Shown: positions 11,650 through 24,112, numbered from the stretch's first letter. The stretch: DNA of 64,000 bases from Annona cherimola (GCA_030490835.1 CM059975.1:34008133-34072132), one strand, 5' to 3'. Notes: a model not told the origin generated them from the sequence alone. Translations and numbers: made by a program.

Positions 11650-13040
11650 CAATCAATGTGCTAGTCTAAGTCACGGTTGACTATAAACAAAAGCAATTAG
11701 ACACCAGTAGTTTAGAAGAGAAGGCCAATATTTTGATTCGAATTTTAATATATCTTTCTATTACATAAGGGGACATTGATTGCATCATTGCAATGAAATC
11801 CACAACATAAACAGTCATCATAATTATCATCTCCATAATCTTGCAACCAACTAGATGAATCATGATCTGTGGTTTGCTCTATCTTGAGATGGTGTGATGT
11901 CATGATCCATGCTAGCAGATGTCAAAGATCCAAAAGCCTGTCACATGCTACACATAATTCTCCTTCCTTCGGTATCTGAATTATTAAGGAGAGTCAAAAA
12001 CACAAAATTGCTACCAGATAGCAGCTAAATCATTGAAGAATGCTATGATAAACTAATGTGTGCTTGATAATGCCTCAAGAAAGGAAAACAAATTCTACTG
12101 AAATATCATTAAGAACAAGTGAAGCATCAATGATATCCTTGCTTTTCCAAGTAAACAAAACTCTGCCCGAATGAAAAATGTAAACCTTCGAATCAAAAAT
12201 AAATTCGACTTATCAAAGATATGGGATCCTAATTGAAAAAATGAAAAAAAATAGACAGACATCCAACATCAGGCAGACTATTATTCAGATCGGTCAATGC
12301 TAGAAGGGAATTGATTCTTTCCAGATACACTCAGGAACATGGCCCAATGCATTGGTGAAACCTTAAAAAAAAAGTAATGACAAAATATGCTTTTAATTAA
12401 TTTAAGACTGACATGCCCTGTAAACACAAAAAAATTGAAGACGAAAGAAGGCAAACAAATTCTTTTAAAATTTAGATCACTCAAACTATAAATTCCTAGC
12501 TACTCATTTAAGTTGATGGTAATTTTAGAAAAAGACTTCTTAAATGAGCAGAGAACTCTAACAAATAGTTAACTAATTTCTGATCAACAAACATAATTGG
12601 GAGAAAGAACAACAGGTGAAGTTGCCAAAAGTACACTGACTCTGTTAATTAGTTCCCAACATCATTGATCTAAGTCATCTAACCCACATAAAGAACCTTA
12701 CTTTCTGTTACGTGGTCAAGAACATAAAAAATTGCATCCATTTCTGCTTTTCATGCTGTGAGAATAATGGAAATGCCATCAATTTAACCAACATAAAGAG
12801 ACCTATTGTCTGTTGGCAGTATCACGAAAATATCATTACTATCATTAGTTGTTTCTCACTTATGCAGGGTCAGTTGCATGGATCCTTTTGCATCGTCAAA
12901 GAATCAAGAACACAAAATGTACAAAACTCGCAAATCAACGAGTCTTTCATGCCAGAAATTACTGGCTGGGAAATTGAAGTTTTTTTTTTTGTTTTTTTTT
13001 TGAAGATAGTCTTCTAAAGCTAAACCAAATTTGCAAAAAT
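11650..13040. other. Gene-free stretch, possible intron
   Basis: AT-rich DNA without a recognisable gene or clear repeat. If the 5' UTR near 14.2 kb belongs to the 8594-9103 gene, this is intron sequence of that gene. Confidence 0.4.
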
Positions 13041-13042
13041 AA

Positions 13043-13522
13043 GGAAAATTTGCACTATAAACCCTCTAACTTTGCGTAATAGCATTTTAGACCCTAAAAT
13101 TTGCATATTAGCATATTAGACCTTGCGAAATTTTGGTCTTTATATTTTAAACTCTCACCCCTTAGGGCATTAAAAAACACCATGAAACTCATATGTAATG
13201 TCGAAAATACTCTTACATCTGTGGAAAGCAAGGCGGTCATAGTCGAAAACCAACATCATCTTCCTAAACACCATCACCTCCTTAGAATCATGCGACTCCA
13301 TCGTGCAGATAATGTTGGTTTTTGCCACGGTCGTCTTGCTTTCGTACAGATATAAAGGTATTTTTTACGCTACAAATGGATTTAACGGTGTTTTTTAATG
13401 TCGTTAGTAGTGAAGGTTTAAAATACAAAGACTAAAACTTCACAGGGTCTAATATTTAATATGCAAATTGAGGTCCAAAGTGCTAATACACAAAGTTCGA
13501 GAGTTTATGGCAAAAATTTCCC
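13043..13522. mobile_element. Foldback element, about 480 bp
   Basis: The left arm GGAAAATTTGCACTATAAAC continues with CCTCTAACTTTGCG. The right arm is its inverse and ends GAGTTTATGGCAAAAATTTC. The arms extend about 150 bp. Matching GGGCATTAAAAAACACCATG and GGTGTTTTTTAATGTCGTTA show the symmetry reaching inwards. No coding sequence and no clear target duplication. Confidence 0.7.
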
Positions 13523-14171
13523 CTAAAAGGAGCTCCTACAGAAAATAACTGGCAGATTTACGGGAAAATGGAATAGATTGAAATAGATTGTGCCATCGGG
13601 CAGTTGCGATTTGCGAATCATCACTGACTGGAAAAAAAAAATTAATTAAAAAAATGCTGAAGCTTCTAAAAATCCCACCGATGAAGTTCTGAATGAGTGA
13701 ATTCCTTTAAGTGGACAAGCAGAGTGATTGCTTGTCAGAGTTTCTCAATACCCAAAACGCGTTCTGTAGATCCTAGGGAATTAAATTCCCAAAATATCCA
13801 CATGACGAAAAGAATCTCCTTTTCCCTCGATAGGCATTGTTGTTAGAGCGAACGAAGCTCAAAGCAGCACATTCTTTCCGTAATGTCCAAGAGATCTCCA
13901 CAAACAGCAATATCCGATTGGAGCCAGAATCAAAACTTGTCAAGAGATTTCAAGATCAATCAGTGAGACGTCGTGGAAACCTCACCGAAAGGACAAAATT
14001 GCATCGAGGAGAATAACTCATTCATGTATCTCGGCAGTCCAATCAAAGATCAATGAAGCACCCAAGATGAAGAATCAAAAATAGAAAGGAAAGACAATAA
14101 TAAATTGAAAACGAGATATTAAATTTAAAAAATCTAGAAAATGCTTGCATAATGGCGTTAAATCCGTTTAC

Positions 14172-14300
14172 AAACATTGGCCTGCAGCTAGCGTCGGAGC
14201 TTCCGATGCTGAAAAGAAACCTTGGCTAGCTTCGGAGCTCGCGATCCCGAGAAGAAACCCTAGGAGGGAGGGAGGGAGGGAGCGCGGAGGGAGTGATGGA
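14172..14300 (-). other. Probable 5' UTR exon of minus-strand gene
   Basis: A GC-rich island on the minus strand carries TAGGGTTTCTTCTCGGG, typical of plant 5' leaders. It holds a 38-bp imperfect tandem duplication (14188-14225 and 14226-14263, GCTAGC..GAAGAAACC). A possible 5' splice site TTT|GTAAAC lies at 14172. The next minus-strand coding exon is that at 8594-9103, some 5 kb away, so the link is an inference. Confidence 0.4.
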
Positions 14301-14431
14301 GGCACGTCGCCTTCATCATATCTGGCTTTTCGGAGGCATTACGATTTCCCGAAGTAGCGTTGTCGGCTACGGAGGTACGACCACCTGTTGCCCGTATACG
14401 ACAAAAAAAAACACACCCACAGGGCCACGTG
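14255..14431 (-). promoter_or_regulatory. Telo-box and G-box upstream of minus-strand gene
   Basis: AAACCCTA at 14255-14262 (TAGGGTTT on the minus strand) is a plant telo-box. CACGTG at 14426-14431 is a G-box. A GGAG/GGGA purine run lies at 14262-14295. The cluster marks a likely promoter reading leftwards. No plausible + strand gene follows. Confidence 0.5.
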
Positions 14432-14559
14432 CAAAATGCAGTCCGTAACGTGCGGGAATTTTTGAATGGTAGGTGTGGCTACCGGCTGGCTCCGTTTCGT
14501 TTCCGGCTGAGGGGAAATAGAGGAGGTGGGAATGTAATATTTTCGAAAAATAGCAATGC

Positions 14560-15232
14560 AACACAAAGTAATGAGAGTTCAGGGGTAAAAATAAAAAGTT
14601 AGGTCTTTAAAAAGTGTGAAGTTAATATAATATAATATCATTGGGGTAAAATAAATTTAGATAGTGAGGAAAGTAAGAGCGTGTTCCAAATGATATAAGA
14701 CTTTTAGATCAAATTTGTATCTGGAATGAGAATGTAATGATGTTGTAGCACCTTTCTTGAATGCTATGATGGGCTAGAAAATGTTTTTATAACCTTGTAA
14801 AATCTGAGTTTGATCAGATGGGTTGAATCCTGTAGCTCTTATCAAACAGGAAAGTGGTTAGTATGTCTCCAGAGGATAAGTGTTTGCAAAAAACGGGCAT
14901 GGGTTTGGATTTTGGACTTTAAATATCTGGACCAGCATCAAGTGCTCAGGAACTCTGCAATCTTGTGCAATAAATCATGTCAGTAGTTGTTCTTTAATCA
15001 TCAAAATGCAAGTATTTTACCCATGGATCTGTCTGAACCAGCAGCATATGTTTTGGAATCATTCATATGTCTGGACCAGCAGCATATGTTCTGAAATCTT
15101 GCATTCTTATATATAAAACTTGTCAATAACATGTTCTTTAAATCACATTGATGTACAGGTGTTTTTAAATCACGTTAAAGTACAAGTGTTTTACCTATGA
15201 ATTCTTTGTCATAATGGCAGCATATCTTACTA
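14560..15232. other. Intergenic DNA with small dispersed repeats
   Basis: No gene. The phrase GACCAGCAGCATATGTTCTG and variants occur at about 15038 and 15073, with a looser copy at 14930. ATCACRTTRAWGTACARGTGTTTT is repeated at about 15142 and 15171. These look like local duplications of repeat DNA. Confidence 0.5.
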
Positions 15233-16288
15233 GAAGTAGTTGGACTATGTGAGCCTACCTTGCTGTAATTTTAGAATTATGAAAAGTGTTGGTAATAGTT
15301 GAAATAAACTGCAGCATATAAACACAAGCATAATAGCTAAGGAATTTTCATAATATGGATGGAGTCGTTACTGATCTTTAAGGGTAGATCAGACCTCTTT
15401 TTCATTGAATAAAAGGCACCAATCTTACAGAGTATGAGTTTTGGTCTCTAGATCAAACATTTACAGTAACAATCTACTTGATCTGGAGTAGCTACATGAG
15501 CATGGAATGAAAATAAAAATCAAAATGATAAATAGAAATCTGGAGAGAGTTGGAAAAGAACCGAAAGGGGAGGCTTAGGAAACTGGAAATGAAGAGAGGA
15601 AGGTGGGAAGCATAACTGAAATTTGCATTATCTCCTCCTCCTCTTAGTATGCATTCCCCTCGTGTCTTGGCTGCTGGAATGGTTCTCTATTTATAGAGGA
15701 GTTGGGCTACTGCTGGAACGTGGGGAAGCTCTCCACATGCTTTGGTTAATAGCATGTTGTTGCTGGTCATGAGCTACTAGATAAAACGTGTTTTGCCACA
15801 TTTTTGTTATGCTGGAGAAGAGTTGTTGCTGGGCTAGAGTTTGGAGGATTCTCTTATGAGTTGCATCCGATTTTGCTCCTGCCATGCTGCTAATGGGCTT
15901 GCTGGAGGCTAAGGTGGTCTGGTGGGCTACTGGAGCTTGGCTCCTTTAGAATGTAACTGAATGAGCCTGTTAGTGGGCTGTTGGAGCTTTGCTCCTTAGG
16001 CTATGCTATGGAGCTTCACTCCTATGAGCTGAGCCTATTTTCTGGTGGGTTGTTGGAGCTTTGCTCCTGTGGGCTGTTGTGATGAGCCCGTCTGGACTTG
16101 TGGAGCCTAGTTTCCTTGGCCTGCTTGACCGGTTCCGAGTGGGCTATTAGTTATGAGCCCATTTGTAGTTGTTTTGATGGATTTTCCATCTTTTTGCAAA
16201 TGGAGGCTTGCATTTTGGCTCATATCATATATTTATTTTATTTGATATGTAATTATATTCATTTGGTCCCGAGGAAGAGGTGTCTATA
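15233..16288 (+). repeat. Left LTR
   Basis: Contains TCTATTTATAGAGGAGTTGGG (TATA-like) near 15686 and many GGAGCTTTGCTCC short palindromes between 15920 and 16080. It aligns along its whole length with 19408-20489. Confidence 0.75.
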
Positions 16289-16656
16289 GCTGCCCCCTTT
16301 GCCAAAGACGTTTTGACGGTGAATGACAAAGTTTCAGACACCCCTCTTTCTCTTTTGTTTAGTTTTTTAATGCAGCCTGACAATTGTTTGGGTTATCATC
16401 AGGGACTTCTCATATGAGTTCTTTTGGGATCTTCTTGCAAATTTTCCAAGCTCGTGTGAGTCTTCTTGTAAATTTCTCAACTTTGTGTGGGCTGTCTTGA
16501 AAATCCCACAAACTCGTGTGGGCTTTCCTATAAATACTGTGAATTGTGTGGGCCCCTTTTTGTAAATCTTGCAAACTCATGGGAGCCATTTTGTTATTTT
16601 TCATGCTTCCTTTGCTTTTCTTAATAATGGGTAAGGTTTTTCCTGTCTTTTTCTAA

Positions 16657-17001
16657 GGGTGTGTTTGGTAATAAATAAAACTTTTGATGAAAAGCTTTAA
16701 GAGTAAAAGTTGTCAAATGATGTGATATAATAGGAGTAAAGATGAGTAGTAAAGAGGATAAAGTTAAAATAGATAGGTTAGTTATGTGGATAGTTGTGTA
16801 GAAATAATTAAAAAGTAAGTTAGTTGTATAGGAAAATGTGAAAAAAATGATTAAAAAATATGATAGTTGTGGAGAGTGAAAAGTTTTAGATTGAAAAGTA
16901 GGCTAGTTGTATAGGAAAATGTGAAAAAATGATTAAAAAATATGATAGTTGTGGAGAGTGAAAAATTTTAAATGGAAAAGTTATATTAATTGCCAAACAC
17001 G
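16657..17001. mobile_element. Tourist-like MITE with internal duplication
   Basis: Starts GGGTGTGTTTGGTAATAAAT after TAA and ends ATTGCCAAACAC. A segment of about 90 bp, AGTTGTATAGGAAAATGTG through GTTGTGGAGAGTGAAAA, occurs twice in tandem (about 16807-16884 and 16898-16970). That explains its greater length. It sits inside the LTR element's interior. Confidence 0.8.
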
Positions 17002-18967
17002 TTTGTCTCCTTCTCCGGTCTCTTTCTCGCCGTTCTCTTTTCTCTCCTCTGTTGTATTCGTAGTCTTGGTCGCCAACGGGGCTGTTCAAGATGGTGATCA
17101 TCGACGGAGGTTTCGCGCAGGTGGTCAGAGGAGCGGTGTGTTAATTGTAATTACATCACTTTCGCCCACCCCCTTTTTCGTTTTCTTCTTCCCTCCTGCT
17201 GCTGGCATTTGACGGCGGTGCTTTGGGCTGCTGCCAGAGCTTAATGGGTGCACCATTTTCTTGTTCCTTTTTATTTTCCTTTTGCGATAGAAGCTACGCA
17301 GCTTGGTGCCGTCATTTGGGTGGCCTAAGCGATTGCCAGCAGTCGTCGGGACTAGTTGGTCGTTGTGGGTGAGGGGCGAGCCATCGAGTTCTTATGCTTC
17401 TTCCTTTTTTCTTTGCGCAGGGGCTGTCGCTGCTGTTTCTTTCTAGTGTTTGCTGTCAGAGTTATTGGGGATGGTGGCTGTCTGTTATTGTCGGGGCTAC
17501 TTAATAGGTACTCCGTTCCTTCTTTTTCATTCAATCGGGGTCTCTATGTTTTTTCTTTGGGAAATTTATTACCGAATTTCTGAGATTTGGTACCCTTTTT
17601 GGGGGTCCGGTGACCTTGTTTAAGCTGGTTTTTCTTCTCGCCAAATATTGGTAGTTGTCGAGGTTGCTAGTTCAACAGGTATTTCATTGTGTTTTTCTCT
17701 TTTTTATTGAGACCTTTCCTTAGATGCTATCTCCGTTTGCATTCTCTGTTGTTGCCAGATTTTTCTATTGCTTTGAGCGTTTGCTGATGACCATCACTTT
17801 TGTTATATTCTTTATTTCATACTCTGATAATATGTCTCGGTGCTTTCAACATCTTCAGACATTTGCCCCCTGCTGTGCTGCAGGTTTATGCATTGCCTGT
17901 TGCTTTGGAGCGCCTGGGTCAGCTCTTAAATGCGAGGCGTTAATAACTGAAGTTCTTCTGGACGTCTGGATGGTGCTTTTCTAAGTTACTATGTTGTTTT
18001 CTTCCTTCTCTTTTTTTTTTAAAGTCATCTGTTGGAGATATGGAGCAGTTGGACTGTATAGGCTCATTTTTCCTTTTATAAGTGTCGTCACTTTTGAATT
18101 TTTTTGGGTTGTAATGCATTTGAAAAGCCTTCTTTTTTTTGAACTCCCTTTTGAGCTGCAATGTATTTCTAGACTGCTTTTGAATGCAATGAAATGCTTC
18201 ACTTTGGCCATGCTTTGATATTTTACTATTTAGACTCCTTGATCTGTTTTGAGATTTGTAGGCTTCGCAGCAGCTCTAAAGTTATATTTGGGCTTCTGTT
18301 ATTGATGTTGCTGGACCTTGGTCCCCTCTTGTGATAAATCTGAATTAGCCTTTAACGAAAACACCCCTTTGCAATCTTATCTTGGATGCTTGACTTATCT
18401 TTATCCAGCCTAGTGGTGGGCTTTCCAACTCTTTAGTTTTGCTCTGGATCATCTTCATGGTAATGTCTATACTTCATCCTAGCTGATTTTTCTGGAGGTT
18501 GATGTTTCAGTTTTAGCTCCAACAATTCTACATTTTGCCTTAGCTGTTTTGATAGTTTGGGTTTTATAGCAGTGTATAAGCCCCTTCATTTCACTCGTTT
18601 GATTCAGCTAGCCTTTTACCTTGCCCCCAAGTATAACATGACTTTCCTTTTCTGCTATGCGTGCAAATTCCTTCTTTGCAAAGGATTAGCAGATGATAAG
18701 GCATTGCTTTTTTCTCTATTAATCTTATGTTTTTTATCCTTTTTGGTCTTGCCGGCTCAAGCGTTTCTGCTTCAAGTGGGTCAGGAGATGGCCTAGTGGC
18801 ATCTGACATTTGTTTCTAGCTCGTTAGCTTCGTTTCATGGGCGTTCAGGCCCATTGATTAAGCTGAAGAACGACTGAGAGACGACTGAAAGCTTGTCTGT
18901 GGATACCGCTACTGGACTTAAGAACTTCTTAGGTCTCTAAATAACCTAAGACACAATGATTAAGCGG

Positions 18968-19099
18968 CTGAAGCTTGCTTCTTATTGCCTCGGGAGCACT
19001 TGGGAGCGAACTGAATGCTGATTCTAATGTGCAGCTGAAGCTTGCTTCTTATTGCCTCGGGAGCACTTGGGAGCGAACTGAACGCTGATTCTAATGTGT
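18968..19099. repeat. 66-bp tandem duplication
   Basis: GCTGAAGCTTGCTTCTTATT through TGATTCTAATGTG occurs at 18968 and again at 19034, nearly identical (AATGCTG against AACGCTG). This is a recent duplication inside the LTR element. Confidence 0.93.
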
Positions 19100-19125
19100 C
19101 GTTGGGTCTACAACTGTATCTTGTC

Positions 19126-19182
19126 TTCTCTCTCTCTCTCTCTCTCTATCTTTTTCTCTTTTTTCCTTTTTTCTCTTTTTCT

Positions 19183-19217
<35 letters not shown>
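19126..19217. repeat. (CT)n-rich low-complexity tract
   Basis: Two CT runs are separated by a T/C-rich stretch. Confidence 0.95.
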
Positions 19218-19219
<2 letters not shown>

Positions 19220-19407
19220 CTTTTTTGATTTGTTTGAAAAAAAGATACGTACACAAATACCTTTATTTATGCAATTTTGCCTCTAGGATCCCAAATCTTG
19301 TTTGATGCAGACTTGATATAAAAAAAATTTCTTTTCTTTTTCTCCGAAATTACTTGCCCCTATGCCTTGAGATGATACAAATGCATTTTTCTCCACCATT
19401 TACCTCT

Positions 19408-20489
19408 GAAGTAGTTGGACTGTGTGAGCCCAACTTGCTGTAACTTTAGAATTATGAAAAGTGTTAGTAATAGTTGAAATAAACTACAGTATATAAACAC
19501 AACCATAATAACTAAGGAATCTGCACAATATGGATGGAGTCACCACTCATCTTTAAGGGGAGATCAGACTCTCTTTTCATTGAATAAAAGGCACCAATCT
19601 TATAGAGTATGAGTTCCAGTCTCTATATCAAATAATTACAACAATAATCTGTTTGATCCAAAGTAGCTACAATAGATATGGAATGGAAATAGAAATCAAA
19701 ATAATAAATAGAAATCTAGAAAGAGTTCGAAGAGAGCTGGAAGGGGAGGCTTAGGGAGCTGAAAATGAAGAGAGGAAGGTGGGAAGCAAAACTGAATTTT
19801 GCATTATCTCCTCCTCTTAGGATGCCTTCCTGTTGTGTCTTGGCTGCTGGAATGACCCTCTATTTATAAAGGAGTTGGGCTTCTGTTGGAATGTGGGAAG
19901 CTCTCCTATGCTTTGGTTAATAGCATGTTGTTGCTGGTTATGAACTACTGGATAAAACATATTTTGTCATGTTTTTGTTATGCTGGAGAAGAGCTGTTGC
20001 TGGGCTGGAGTTTGGAGGCTTCTCTTGTGGGCTGCGTCCAGTTTTGCTCCTACCAGGCTGCTACTAGGCTTGCTGGAGGCTGAGGTGATCTGTTGGGCTA
20101 CTAGAGCTTTGCTCCAGTGAGCCCTTTTGCTGGAGCTTGGCTCCTTTGGTTCGTAACTGGATGAGCCCGTTAGTGAGCTGTTGGAGCTTTGCTCCTTAGG
20201 CTGTGTTGTAGAGCTTGGCTCTTATGGGCTAAGCCTGTTTTCTGGTGAGTTGTTGGAGCTTTGTTCCTGTGGCTTGTTGTAATGAGCCCGTTTGGATTGG
20301 TGGAACCTACTTTCCTTGGCCTACTTGACCGGTTCCTAATGGGATATTGGTTATGAGCCCATTTATAGTTGTCTTGATGGATTTTCCATCTTCTTACAAA
20401 TGGAAGCTTGTATTTTGGCTCATATGCATATATTTATTTTATTTTATAAATAATTATATTTATTTGGTCCCGAGGTAGGGGTGTCTGTA
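19408..20489 (+). repeat. Right LTR
   Basis: Collinear diverged copy of 15233-16288, from GAAGTAGTTGGACTGTGTG to GGTCCCGAGGTAGGGGTGTC. It also contains TCTATTTATAAAGGAGTTGGG near 19858. Confidence 0.75.
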
Positions 20490-22353
20490 GATGTGTATTG
20501 GGAATGAATAAGGTTATTGAAAATTGAAAAAGCTGTATTAGGAATTAGAAAATCGTATTAGGAATAGCGATACAAATTCAATCTAAGAATCTCATATCAT
20601 TTGAAGCATGCCCTAACATTTTGAAAAGAGTAAAGTTAATATAATATGATTGGAGTAAAATAAAGTTAAATAGAAATGTAGGAATGTATAAAGTTAAAAT
20701 AGAATAGTTTTATGATAAAATAATTAAAATTTAGTTATAAAAATAGAAATGTAGGATAATTAGATAGTGAAGGTGTTAAATTATTTCTTGAAAAATATAC
20801 AAGGAAATGCGAGAAGTTCCCTTCCTCCTTACCCCTCTTACAAAAAATTTGTCATGATTTACTATTTCATTGAGAAGATTTAGAACACATTTAATAACAT
20901 TGATGAGGGAAATAGGAAAGGAAAAAGTGAAATTTTTTTAAAATTTATGAGATTGATATAGTATGATATGATATGATATGATATGATAAGATCAGAATGA
21001 GAATAAATAGGTTAGTCTTGTAAAAATAATTGGAATATAATGATAAAAATAAAAGTAAGAATGTAGCTAAAGCGGGTAAAATGATTGAAATATATATAAA
21101 AAAAAGTTACCCTTTTTTCCTTCTTCTACATCTATTATCAAATGCACCTTAAAGAAAACATGCTCAACCTCTATCACAACGCCCTCGATTATAAACTCTC
21201 TTTTTATTTTTTATTTGTTATCTTGTGCTTACAATGAGAAATTTAGAAAATTACTACATTTCTATGTGCTTTTCTCTACTAGTATCTTAATTCGAAATCA
21301 TTTTCTTCGTATCTTTCTATATAATTATTCTGTTTATTCAAATTTTATTCTATTTACTTTTAATCATTACCTCTAACATATCATATTAATCTCTCACTTT
21401 TTTCAATTTTTTCCTTAAAAATGTTGTCTACATTTTTTTCCAAATGTCAAACGCACCATATGGATATGTTATCCTTGTCATTATTTCTCTCAATAAAGTG
21501 CTTAGGAATAAGGGAAAAGACAAAGTAAAGGGAATTTTTTTGCAAAAAAATGAGGAAAAAGTAAAAGAGTGAGAGAGGTACATTTTTCTATGAAAATGCC
21601 TTATTTTGTAATTATTTCTTCACATTTTTTATATAATTTGCCTATCTATTTTAACTTTATCTTATTTACTCTTAATCATTTTATCCCACTTTCCCAAATA
21701 TTTTTAAAAAAGATTTCTACATTTTTTCCAATTGCCAAATACACCCTTAAAAATATGTGATATTCATCATTACTTTTTCTCTTTGGAGCTTTTTGAAAGG
21801 GGAAAAAAGACAAAGTGAAGATAAAATTTCAAAAAAAAAAATGATAAAAAGTATGAGAGAATGAGAGATGTACTAATTAGGAGTAAAGGAAATAAAATTA
21901 AAGTAAATATGATAATTGTGTAGAAAATCTAAAAAAATGTGCGAAAGTAGGGCTCAATCTGGTAAACGAATGATATAAATCGACTTTCCTACCTTTGTCT
22001 CACATGTTTTTTAATCATGATTTAACTTTTTCATTATCTAATTATCCTAGTCTTTTTCATTTTTACATTTATATTTCAATTTTTTCACATATTTACCATA
22101 TTTATTCTCACACTACCCATAGTATATAATAATACTTTCGTAATTTTTAAAAATATTTTTATTTTCATTTCCTACTTCCTCCTCTGCCATTTGCCTCCAA
22201 ATACCAAATGGATCCCTAGGCAATTAGGTAATCGTGAGTCATGTCCTAAATAAAATAGTGTAAAAACTGAGGAAAAAAGTTGCAGGGGACTTTTCATATT
22301 TCTACTCTTCCTAAACACACATTGTGTGTTGGGCAAATATAAAAAAAAATGAA
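20490..22353. other. Cluster of decayed MITE copies
   Basis: No gene. The stretch is built from eroded Tourist-like pieces in both orientations. Recognisable ends include CAAATGCACCTTA near 21140, CAAATGTCAAACGCACC near 21443 and CCAAATACACCCTTA near 21735. A short ATATGATATGATATG tandem lies near 20960-20985. Confidence 0.55.
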
Positions 22354-22848
22354 AGAGTTTTATAAACTTTGGGATTTTTGCAAATATGTCTACACCATTT
22401 GACCAATATTGCACTTGCGTTTTTAAGTTTGCTAATATTGCAAATATGCTTATAAAGTTTGTATGAAATTTCAAATATGTTCATTTCACTATGACACCAT
22501 TAAATTTTTTTATAAAATGACGATAATGCCCTTTAAGTCAAGTGATACAGTTATAATTTGTGCACATATTATATATATTTGCAAAAAAATTAAAATAATA
22601 TATATATCTAAAATGATTAATAGCAAATATGTCCATAATATTTGAATATTTACAAATGTTTTACTGGGCTTAAATGACATTATTGTTATTCTATAGAAAA
22701 TTTTAACAGCGTCCTAAAGGAAGAAATGCGCTTGCAATTTTATGCAAATTTTGTAGGCACACTTACAATATAGGCAAACTTAAGACCACAGATGTTATAT
22801 TAATCAAATATTTGTAAGCATATTTATAAAAATCCCTTGAACTTTTAT
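22354..22848. mobile_element. Foldback element, about 495 bp
   Basis: The left arm (AAACTTTGGGATTTTTGCAA) is inverted at the right end (TTTATAAAAATCCCTTGAAC). Pairing arms also include TTGCAAATATG repeats and TTTAAGTTTGC against GCAAACTTAAG. Imperfect, old, non-coding. Confidence 0.5.
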
Positions 22849-22898
22849 ATTATCACTTTTCACATTTTTCTATGTGATATGATATCTACCACACTACT

Positions 22899-23006
22899 TT
22901 TGATACTGCACGCAGAAGAAGGAAAAATAGAAAACAACCATGTAGCTACTCTGGTAATTTTAGAACGTGTTTGGTACTGCACGCAGAAGAAGAAAAAATA
23001 GAAAAC
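22899..23006. repeat. Direct repeat of 30+ bp
   Basis: TACTGCACGCAGAAGAAG followed by AAAAATAGAAAAC occurs at about 22903 and 22975, 72-74 bp apart. The second copy lies inside the start of a Tourist-like MITE. Confidence 0.85.
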
Positions 23007-23210
23007 TTATTTTCTTGTGTTCACCAATCTTTTTACTTACTTCAATTATCATATTTTTATTTTTATATTTCAATTATTTTTCTTACACAACTATCCTATT
23101 TATTCATCCTTCACCTCTTATCATTATATCATATCATATAACTCTTATAATTTTCAAAATTTCCCCTACTCTCTCCTTTCCATTTTTCCACTAATATTAC
23201 CAAACACACC
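22964..23210. mobile_element. Tourist-like MITE
   Basis: Begins AACGTGTTTGGTACTGC and ends TTACCAAACACACC, with the AT-rich interior of the family. Open frames crossing it are not genes. Confidence 0.65.
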
Positions 23211-23713
23211 AATAATTTTATTTTCGTCGCTCCAAATCATTATCTTCTCACACCACATCACTCTCTTACTTTATTATAAACTTTTTTCTAAATTTTTTTC
23301 CATTTCCCAAATGCCAAACTCAAACAATATTTTTATAAATTATTTAATATTTTATTTAATTTTTAAAACAGATAAAAGAGAGCTACATATTTTTTATTAT
23401 TCCAGCCGAAACATATTTTGCAATATCTCTTTTTACAACTCGCTCAATCATCCTAATTAATTTTTCTTGTACTAACTATGCACTCGCGCACAAAGAGAAC
23501 TAGATATTGGGTACTCGTTTTCGTTTGTTCTCAAAAATTAAAATAAAATATCAAATAAATTCAAAATATTACAAGTTTTCGCAATAATGATAATATAGCT
23601 GAAGCTCACGTGTTCATAAAAAAATCTAAACCGAATGCATTACTATGCAACGCACTCAGACGCAAAGGATTGGTGAAAAAATACATATATGTTATTTCGT
23701 TAATATTATTTAG

Positions 23714-24112
23714 GGCATGGATTCAAGAGACATGATTATATATAATATATTGTATACATGCTTAAGTTATAATTTATTTCTATTTTATTTTTTGATTTTT
23801 CTTTATAAATATGTTTTTCTAAGTGTACTTAATCTATATACCAAGTTTTATTATTTTACATATTTATTTTTTATTTTTAAAAATTAAATTTTTAAGGGGT
23901 GAAAAATGACCTATATGCCCCTAAAATTGATTATTCTAAAAATACGAATAAAAATATAAAAGTATTCTAAAATGGAAAAACTTGGTATATTAATTAAATA
24001 CACTTAGGTAAAAAAAAGTTTATGAAAACAAAATAAAAAATAAAAAATAAAAAATGAATATTATAAACTAAGCATATATGCAATATATTGTATATAATCA
24101 TGCCTCTGAATT
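23714..24112. mobile_element. Foldback element, near-complete palindrome
   Basis: Left CATGATTATATATAATATAT is answered at the right end by ATATATTGTATATAATCATG. The pairing continues inwards: CTAAGTGTACTTAAT with ATTAAATACACTTAG, TACCAAGTTTTATT with AAAACTTGGTATAT. The centre is near 23905. Almost the whole element is arm. Confidence 0.75.

Larger units (their letters stand above)
17002..19407. other. Non-coding interior of the LTR element
   Basis: Pyrimidine-rich DNA with short open frames only, none resembling a retroelement protein or a host gene I recognise. The 17.0-17.5 kb part (GATGGTGATCATCGACGGAGG and following) has a gene-like base composition and could be captured host DNA, but no protein match can be read. 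Confidence 0.5.
15233..20489 (+). mobile_element. LTR element with non-coding interior
   Basis: Two direct repeats of about 1,060-1,080 bp (15233-16288 and 19408-20489) start GAAGTAGTTGGACT and end GTGTCTATA or GTGTCTGTA. Between them lie about 3.1 kb with no reverse transcriptase, integrase or gag-like frame. This is the layout of a non-autonomous LTR retrotransposon. The LTRs carry GGATGGAGTCNNNACT near base 125, like GGAGTCGCC in the 4.15-kb solo LTR. The first LTR is followed by AGCTGCCCCCTTTGCC. The LTR copies differ often, so the element is old. Ends are not clean TG...CA and I found no target duplication, so exact borders are uncertain. The + orientation is inferred from the GGAGTC and GTGTC order only. 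Confidence 0.72.

Noticed and set aside
19042..19305. Ser/Leu-rich reading frame
   Set aside because: It is a translated CT-repeat tract inside the LTR element, with no family resemblance.
22967..23460. Long open frames of 75-147 codons rich in Phe, Ile, Tyr
   Set aside because: They run through AT-rich MITE sequence; composition alone explains them.
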